Shown: one piece after another, positions 59,541 through 64,000 of the stretch
How the letters are laid out: every line of letters begins with the position of its first letter
Position numbering within the stretch: position 1 is the stretch's first letter
From: Actinomadura chibensis NBRC 106107
GTDB lineage: Bacteria > Actinomycetota > Actinomycetes > Streptosporangiales > Streptosporangiaceae
DNA: 64,000 nucleotides
NCBI RefSeq assembly: GCF_001552135.1
Contig: NZ_BCQP01000004.1
Coordinates: 124,001 to 188,000 of the forward strand
Direction: 5' to 3'
Made by a program: the position numbers and the translations under genes
Notes under the pieces: model-generated
Told to the model about the DNA's origin: nothing
Seen by the model: the letters and a program-made list of their open reading frames with translations, nothing else
Database searches by the model: none

Positions 59541-60971
59541 CTAGGAGCGCCCGAGGCGGCGCAGCAGCAACGTGGACGGGCACGGCCGCGACCCGGCGCG
59601 GCGGGCGGCGTCGGCCACCTCCCGGTCGGACGACACGACCACCACGGCGCGTCCCGGCGGCTCCGCCCGCACGAGGTCGCCGATCAGCTCGTCGGCGGTC
59701 TGGCCCGGACGGCTGAACAGCACCCGGACGCCGCGCGGCGCGGCGATCGCGACCGGCGCGTCCAGCTCGGCGCCGTCGAACACGCACGTCACCTCGGCGC
59801 GGGTCTGCGCGGCGAGGCCGCCGAGCCCGGACAGCAGCCGGGTGCGCTGGTCGGCCAGCGGCAGCTCCCCGTACCCCGTCTTGGTGACGTTGTAGCCGTC
59901 CACCACGAGGTGCACCCGGGGCAGCGTCAGCAGGCGGTCGAGCAACTGGGGGTCGCCGTCGGACAGCGCGCGTCCCGGCAGCGCGCGGTGCGCCTGCCGG
60001 TCCGGTTCGAGGCCGCCGACCACGTCCGCCGGACGGTCGATCGTCGACGGCAGCGCCAGCTCCCGCCGGACGCCCTGCGCCGCGTCCACCAGCGTGTCGA
60101 GCAGCATCCGCAGCCGGACGTCGTCGACGTTGCGGCCCTCCCGCGCCGCCCGCTTGGCCGCCTCGGCGGCGGCCTCGGCCTGCGCCGCGCGGGCGCGCAG
60201 CCTGCGCAGCTCCTTCTCGGCCGCCGCGGTCGACTCGCGCGCCGCGGCGAGCTTGCGCTCGGCCTCCGCGGCGACCGCGTCCGCGCGCTCCTCGGCCGCC
60301 CGGAACCGGGTCCGCGCGTCGTGCAGCTTGCGGCGCAGGTCGGCCACCTCGGCCTTGGCGTCGCGCAGCTCGGCGCGCAGCCGGTCGGCGTCGGCGGAGC
60401 GGCCCGCGCGGGCGGCGGCCAGCTCCTCCTTCAGCGCGGCGACGCGGCGCTCGGCGGCCTCCTCCTCCGAGGCGGAGGCGGAGCGTTCCAGCTCGGCCCG
60501 CGCGGACTCGACGAGCCCGGTCCAGCCGGCGGGGCGCAGCAGGTAGGCCAGCGCCGCGACGCGGACGGGGTCGGCGGCGGGCGGCACGTCCCCGCCCTCG
60601 ACGGCCTCCACCAGCGCGGCCTGCGACCGGCGCAGCGGCTCGACGACGCGGCCGCGGAACGCCGCGTCCTTCTCCAGCGCCGCCGCGATGTGCTGGCCCG
60701 CGAGCTTCGCGCGCTTGCGCCGCTCGAACCGCGCGAACGGGCGCAGCGGCGCGGGGACGTCGTCGGCCGGGAGCCCGCCGATCACGTCGGCGGCGACCTC
60801 CACCACCGACTGCCGGACGGCCTCGGGCAGCGGCCGGCCGAGGCGCTCGCCGCCCGGGGCGCGCGAGTCGTCCGCCCGTCCGGCGGGGCACGCCTCCGCC
60901 GGGCCTCGCTCGTGCTCGGCGCGCCGCGCGGGGGCCTCGCCGCCGGGGGTCGCTTCGGGGCCGCTGTCGAT
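59541..60971 (-). CDS. NYN-domain (PIN-like) RNA-binding protein with coiled coil
   Basis: About 476 residues. Residues about 30-130 form a helical domain (GRPLPEAVRQSVVEVAADVI, ARFERRKRAKLAGQHIAAAL). A charged coiled coil runs to about 300 (ELRDAKAEVADLRRKLHDAR). The C-terminal NYN domain is YacP-like: VHLVVDGYNVTKTGYGELPL, TCVFDGAELDAPVAIAAPRG and VVVVSSDREVADAARRAGS, with acidic residues for metal-dependent RNA cleavage. The start is unclear: a strong GGAAGGAG (60979-60986) is followed at the right spacing by ATC ATC, not ATG/GTG/TTG, and no standard start occurs before the conserved region. Confidence 0.8.
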   Translation of the reverse strand: MDSGPEATPGGEAPARRAEHERGPAEACPAGRADDSRAPGGERLGRPLPEAVRQSVVEVAADVIGGLPADDVPAPLRPFARFERRKRAKLAGQHIAAALEKDAAFRGRVVEPLRRSQAALVEAVEGGDVPPAADPVRVAALAYLLRPAGWTGLVESARAELERSASASEEEAAERRVAALKEELAAARAGRSADADRLRAELRDAKAEVADLRRKLHDARTRFRAAEERADAVAAEAERKLAAARESTAAAEKELRRLRARAAQAEAAAEAAKRAAREGRNVDDVRLRMLLDTLVDAAQGVRRELALPSTIDRPADVVGGLEPDRQAHRALPGRALSDGDPQLLDRLLTLPRVHLVVDGYNVTKTGYGELPLADQRTRLLSGLGGLAAQTRAEVTCVFDGAELDAPVAIAAPRGVRVLFSRPGQTADELIGDLVRAEPPGRAVVVVSSDREVADAARRAGSRPCPSTLLLRRLGRS

Positions 60972-61175
60972 GATCCCGCTCCTTCCGGGCTTTCGCCGCC
61001 GGTGGGCTGTGTCTTCCCGAGCCGTCCGCGCCCTAACCAGGGCGGACGCGTGATCGGACGAACCGCGCGCGGCCCCCGTGCGGTCCCGCGGCCCCCCGGC
61101 CCGGCGGGACGCTCCGGCGCCCCACAACCCTAGCGGCCCCGGCTTCTGTCGGTGGGGTCCTCTACGGTCGCGCAC

Positions 61176-62990
61176 ATGACGGCTGCGCACGGTGTCCGGG
61201 GCGCCGAAGTCCCCGCGGGCGGCGTCCAGGGAACGCTGGACGACCTCGGCACCCCCCTCTCCGGGGTCACCTTCGTGGTGGTCGACCTGGAGACCACCGG
61301 CGGCTCGGTCGCCGACTCGGCCATCACCGAGATCGGCGCGGTGAAGGTGCGCGCGGGCGAGGAGCTCGGCGAGCTCGGCACGCTGGTCGACCCCGGCGGG
61401 CCCGTCCCGCCGTTCATCACCGCGCTGACCGGCATCACCACCGCGATGGTGACGGCCGCGCCGCGGATCGAGGCGGTGCTGCCCGCGTTCCTGGAGTTCG
61501 CGCGGGGCTGCGTGCTCGTCGCGCACAACGCGCCGTTCGACATCGGCTTCCTCAAGGCCGCGTGCGCCGAGCACGGGTACGCCTGGCCCGCGTTCCCCGT
61601 CGTCGACACCGTCGACCTCGCGCGCCGCGTCCTGTCCAAGGACGAGGTGCCCAACTGCAAGCTCGGCACGCTCGCCCGGTTCTTCCGCACCCCGAACGAG
61701 CCGACGCACCGCGCGCTCGCCGACGCGCGCGCCACCGTCGACGTCCTGCACGGGCTGATCGAGCGGATCGGCTCGTTCGGCGTCACCTCGCTGGAGGAGA
61801 TGCGCGGCTTCGCCAAGGCGCCGACGCCCGAGCAGCGCCGCAAGCGGCACCTCGCCGACGACGTCCCGAGCACGCCCGGCGTGTACCTGTTCGAGGACGC
61901 CTCCGGCGAGGTCCTCTACGTCGGCAAGAGCGGCGACCTGCGGTCGCGGGTGCGCAGCTACTTCACCGGGTCCGAGACGCGCTGGCGGGTCCGGGAGATG
62001 GTCGGCATCGCCGAGAACGTCCGGACGATCGTGTGCGCCACCGGCCTGGAGGCCGAGGTCCGCGAGCTGCGGCTGATCGCCGAGCACAAGCCGCGCTACA
62101 ACCGCCGGTCCAAGTTCCCCGAGCGGGCGATCTGGCTGAAGCTCACCGTCGAGCCGTTCCCGCGGCTGTCGATCGTCCGCGAGTGCCGCGCCGACGGGGC
62201 GCGCTACCTCGGGCCGATCTCGTCGCGGCGGCAGGCCGAGGAGGCGCGGGCCGCGCTGCACGAGGCCGTCCCGCTGCGGCAGTGCACCCAGCGGCTGACG
62301 CTGCGGGTGATCGAGAGCGGCAGGGCGCGGGCGTGCGCGCTCGCCGAGCTCGGCCGGTGCGGCGCGCCCTGCGACGGGCGCGAGTCCGCCGACGCCTACG
62401 CCGTCCACGTCGGGACGGCCCGCGCCGTCATGGCGGGCGACGTCCGCCCCGTCGTCGCCGCCGCGCGGGTGCGCATCGACCGGCTGGCCGCCGAGCAGCG
62501 CTACGAGGAGGCCGCCGCCCAGCGCGACCGGCTCGCCGCGTTCGTCCGCGCCGCCGCGCGCGGGCAGCGGCTCGCCGCGCTGGCCCGGCTGCCCGAGCTG
62601 GTCGCGGCGCGGCCCGCGTTCGACGGCGGCTGGGAGCTGGCGGTGGTCCGCTACGGGCGGCTCGCCGCCGCCGGGACCGTTCCGCCCCACGCCCAGCCGA
62701 GGCCCTACGTCGACGCGCTCATCGCCACCGCCGAGACGGTGTTCCCGCCGTCCGGCGAGGCGCCCGGCGGCGTCGCGCTCGGCGCGCCGCCGTCCGCCGG
62801 GGCCACCGCCGAGGAGATGGAGTGCGTGCTGCGCTGGCTCGACCTGCCCGGCGTCCGGCTCGTCGAGGTCGACGGCCCCTGGACGTGCCCCGCGCACGGC
62901 GCCGAGGGCCTCCGCGAATGGATCGACCGCGCTTATGACCGGGCTTACGAGCCACAGGAGACGTCCCGGGGGCGGGGCGGGCGACGTTAG
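61176..62990 (+). CDS. DEDDh exonuclease fused to UvrC-like GIY-YIG domain
   Basis: 604 residues from the ATG at 61176 (MTAAHGVRGAEVP). Residues about 25-195 are a DnaQ-like 3'-5' exonuclease: VVVDLETTGGSVADSAITEI (Asp-Glu), VAHNAPFDIGFLKAAC (Asp) and EPTHRALADARATVDVL (His, Asp). Residues about 225-310 are a GIY-YIG domain resembling the UvrC N-terminus: STPGVYLFEDASGEVLYVGK. A UVR-like motif (RYEEAAAQRDRLAAF) and Cys-rich CALAELGRCGAPCDG follow, as in UvrC/Cho. The fusion is a known actinobacterial type; a role in DNA repair is likely, but exact substrates are unknown. Confidence 0.92.
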   Translation: MTAAHGVRGAEVPAGGVQGTLDDLGTPLSGVTFVVVDLETTGGSVADSAITEIGAVKVRAGEELGELGTLVDPGGPVPPFITALTGITTAMVTAAPRIEAVLPAFLEFARGCVLVAHNAPFDIGFLKAACAEHGYAWPAFPVVDTVDLARRVLSKDEVPNCKLGTLARFFRTPNEPTHRALADARATVDVLHGLIERIGSFGVTSLEEMRGFAKAPTPEQRRKRHLADDVPSTPGVYLFEDASGEVLYVGKSGDLRSRVRSYFTGSETRWRVREMVGIAENVRTIVCATGLEAEVRELRLIAEHKPRYNRRSKFPERAIWLKLTVEPFPRLSIVRECRADGARYLGPISSRRQAEEARAALHEAVPLRQCTQRLTLRVIESGRARACALAELGRCGAPCDGRESADAYAVHVGTARAVMAGDVRPVVAAARVRIDRLAAEQRYEEAAAQRDRLAAFVRAAARGQRLAALARLPELVAARPAFDGGWELAVVRYGRLAAAGTVPPHAQPRPYVDALIATAETVFPPSGEAPGGVALGAPPSAGATAEEMECVLRWLDLPGVRLVEVDGPWTCPAHGAEGLREWIDRAYDRAYEPQETSRGRGGRR

Positions 62991-63035
62991 GGTGACCCGT
63001 GGAATCCCGGCGCTCGGAGAGGACGACGACCCCGC

Positions 63036-63785
63036 ATGGCCCTGCCTCTCTACGACAGCCAGCCGGCCCGCCGCGTCCCGTGGGTGACGTACCTGCTGGT
63101 GGCGGCCAACGTGGTGGTGTTCCTGCTCACCCCGATGTCGAACTTCGCCGCCTGGTACGGGCGCGACCACGTCCGCGAGTGCGAGGCGGCGCACTTCACC
63201 TACGAGTACGGCGCCGTCCCGAAGGAGCTGACGAGCGGCGACCAGCAGCCGCTGCCCGCCGACATCGTCCGCCAGTGCGGGCCCGCGGGCTTCCGCAAGG
63301 CGCCCTGGACGTCGGCGTTCACCTCGATGTTCCTGCACTCCGGCGCGCTGCACCTGCTCGGCAACCTGGTCGCGCTGTTCGTCGTCGGGATGGGCGTCGA
63401 GGACCGGCTCGGGCGCCTCCGCTACCTGCTCAGCTACCTGTTCTTCGGGCTCGTCGCCGTCTACGGGTTCGCTTGGACCTCGCCGGACTCGACCGTCCCG
63501 CTCATCGGCGCGTCCGGCGCGATCGCGGGGGTGATGGGCGCCTACGTCATCCTCAACCCGCGCGGGCGGATCGTGAGCTGGGTGCCGCCGGTCATCGTGG
63601 TGCGGCTGCCGGTCTGGGTGGTGCTCGGGTACTGGTTCGTCCTGCAGTGGCTGTCGCTCGGCGACGACAAGAGCAACGTGGCCTACACGGCGCACATCTA
63701 CGGCTTCCTGGCCGGGGTGGCGTTCGCGCTGCTCGCGCGCCGCGCGGGGCCCGCCCGCCGCCTCGCCGCGCTGAGCCGCGGCTAG
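63036..63785 (+). CDS. Rhomboid-family intramembrane serine protease
   Basis: 249 residues. Six to seven membrane helices beginning VTYLLVAANVVVFLLTPMS. The L1 loop leads to SMFLHSGALHLLGNLVALFV (His/Asn). The catalytic Ser is in LIGASGAIAGVMGAYVILNP (GxSG) and the His in YTAHIYGFLAGVAFAL. The extended first loop (about 45-90, with two Cys) is typical of actinobacterial forms. Cleaves membrane proteins within the bilayer. Confidence 0.93.
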   Translation: MALPLYDSQPARRVPWVTYLLVAANVVVFLLTPMSNFAAWYGRDHVRECEAAHFTYEYGAVPKELTSGDQQPLPADIVRQCGPAGFRKAPWTSAFTSMFLHSGALHLLGNLVALFVVGMGVEDRLGRLRYLLSYLFFGLVAVYGFAWTSPDSTVPLIGASGAIAGVMGAYVILNPRGRIVSWVPPVIVVRLPVWVVLGYWFVLQWLSLGDDKSNVAYTAHIYGFLAGVAFALLARRAGPARRLAALSRG

Positions 63786-63824
63786 ATAGGGTCGGGACGT
63801 CCAAGGCTTCAGGGGAGGGGTGCA

Positions 63825-64000
63825 GTGGTCACTGCGATCGTGTTCGTCAAGGCCGACGTCGCGCGCATCCACGAGGTGGCCGAGACGATCGCCGCCCTGG
63901 ACGGCGTCAGCGAGGTCTACTCCATCACCGGCGACCACGACCTCATGGCGATGGTCCGGGTGCGGCGCAACGAGGACCTGAACGACATCATCCCGGGCCG
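63825..64000 (+). CDS. Lrp/AsnC ligand-binding (RAM) domain protein, N-terminal part
   Basis: Frame from the GTG at 63825, behind AGGGGAGGGG, continues past the window end. VTAIVFVKADVARIHEVAET, then LDGVSEVYSITGDHDLMAMV is the beta-alpha-beta core of the AsnC RAM domain. No helix-turn-helix precedes it, so it is a stand-alone RAM protein of about 80 residues as common in actinobacteria, likely an amino-acid sensor or partner of full Lrp proteins. Confidence 0.88.
   Translation, partial: MVTAIVFVKADVARIHEVAETIAALDGVSEVYSITGDHDLMAMVRVRRNEDLNDIIPG

Noticed and set aside
60975..63938. Upstream extension of the NYN frame through the exonuclease and rhomboid genes
   Set aside because: The extension is antisense to two genes with intact catalytic motifs and has low-complexity composition.
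1..64000. CRISPR arrays, insertion sequences, integrase or attachment sites
   Set aside because: No regularly spaced direct repeats, transposase or integrase motifs, or terminal inverted repeats were seen.

Overview
The window is very GC-rich with GC3-biased codons, frequent GTG starts and purine-rich Shine-Dalgarno sites. Its gene set (GlnR-type glnA control, PspA/PspAA/PspAB, DUF3043, DUF4191, ctaCDF, a c-di-AMP riboswitch before a CHAP hydrolase) points to a filamentous actinomycete. I infer Actinomadura or another Thermomonosporaceae/Streptosporangiales member; this is a judgement from gene content, not a computed placement.

Left accessory part (1-16.8 kb): a broken-off helix-hairpin-helix gene, an XRE regulator with two small overlapping genes, a secreted beta-propeller protein, and divergently from it a 2361-residue RHS/YD-repeat protein with a Hint domain and an unrecognised C-terminal tip, followed by a probable immunity gene. 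Then come a DUF6461-like gene and a TROVE/Ro60 (Rsr) gene. Directly upstream of rsr, on the same strand, lies the most striking element of the window: a tandem array of four Y RNAs (15401-15934). Three carry circularly permuted tRNA-like modules, one of them with an initiator-type CAU anticodon arm, and the fourth is only the Ro-binding stem-loop. A frameshifted DUF4360 pseudogene follows.

Core block (16.9-28.8 kb): glnA1 with a double GlnR box, an RDD protein, DUF4191, lipA, DUF1877, lipB, a peptidase E-like protein, a TIGR01777 epimerase, the 2-oxoacid dehydrogenase E2, lpdA and leucyl aminopeptidase. This closely follows the order around glnA1-lipA-lipB-dlaT-pepB in mycobacteria. Lipoate synthesis and transfer (LipA, LipB) serve the E2 protein encoded nearby, and Lpd re-oxidises its dihydrolipoamide.

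Inserted metabolic cluster (28.97-35.7 kb): a GntR regulator with an apparently leaderless, operator-overlapped promoter, a 2x[4Fe-4S] ferredoxin, an ABC importer (a NitT/TauT-type binding protein carrying a NosL-like C-terminal domain, a permease and an ATPase) and an AprA/fumarate-reductase-type flavoprotein with a HEAT-repeat tail. All are tightly or translationally coupled, and the substrate is unknown.

Right core part (35.7-64 kb): cobS and a fused cobU, a DsbA-like membrane thioredoxin, an aldo/keto reductase, DUF3043, then a Psp envelope-stress operon with a duplicated htpX-pspAB module. These are followed by nadA, erpA, an adoK-like kinase, a TusA/cysteine desulfurase pair and the aa3 oxidase genes ctaC-ctaD-ctaF. 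After them come envelope genes (L,D-transpeptidase, Ste24-like M48, peptidase MA-like, CHAP under a c-di-AMP riboswitch, NlpC/P60), an NYN-domain RNA-binding protein with no standard start codon, a DEDDh/GIY-YIG nuclease, a rhomboid protease and the start of an AsnC-type ligand-binding protein.
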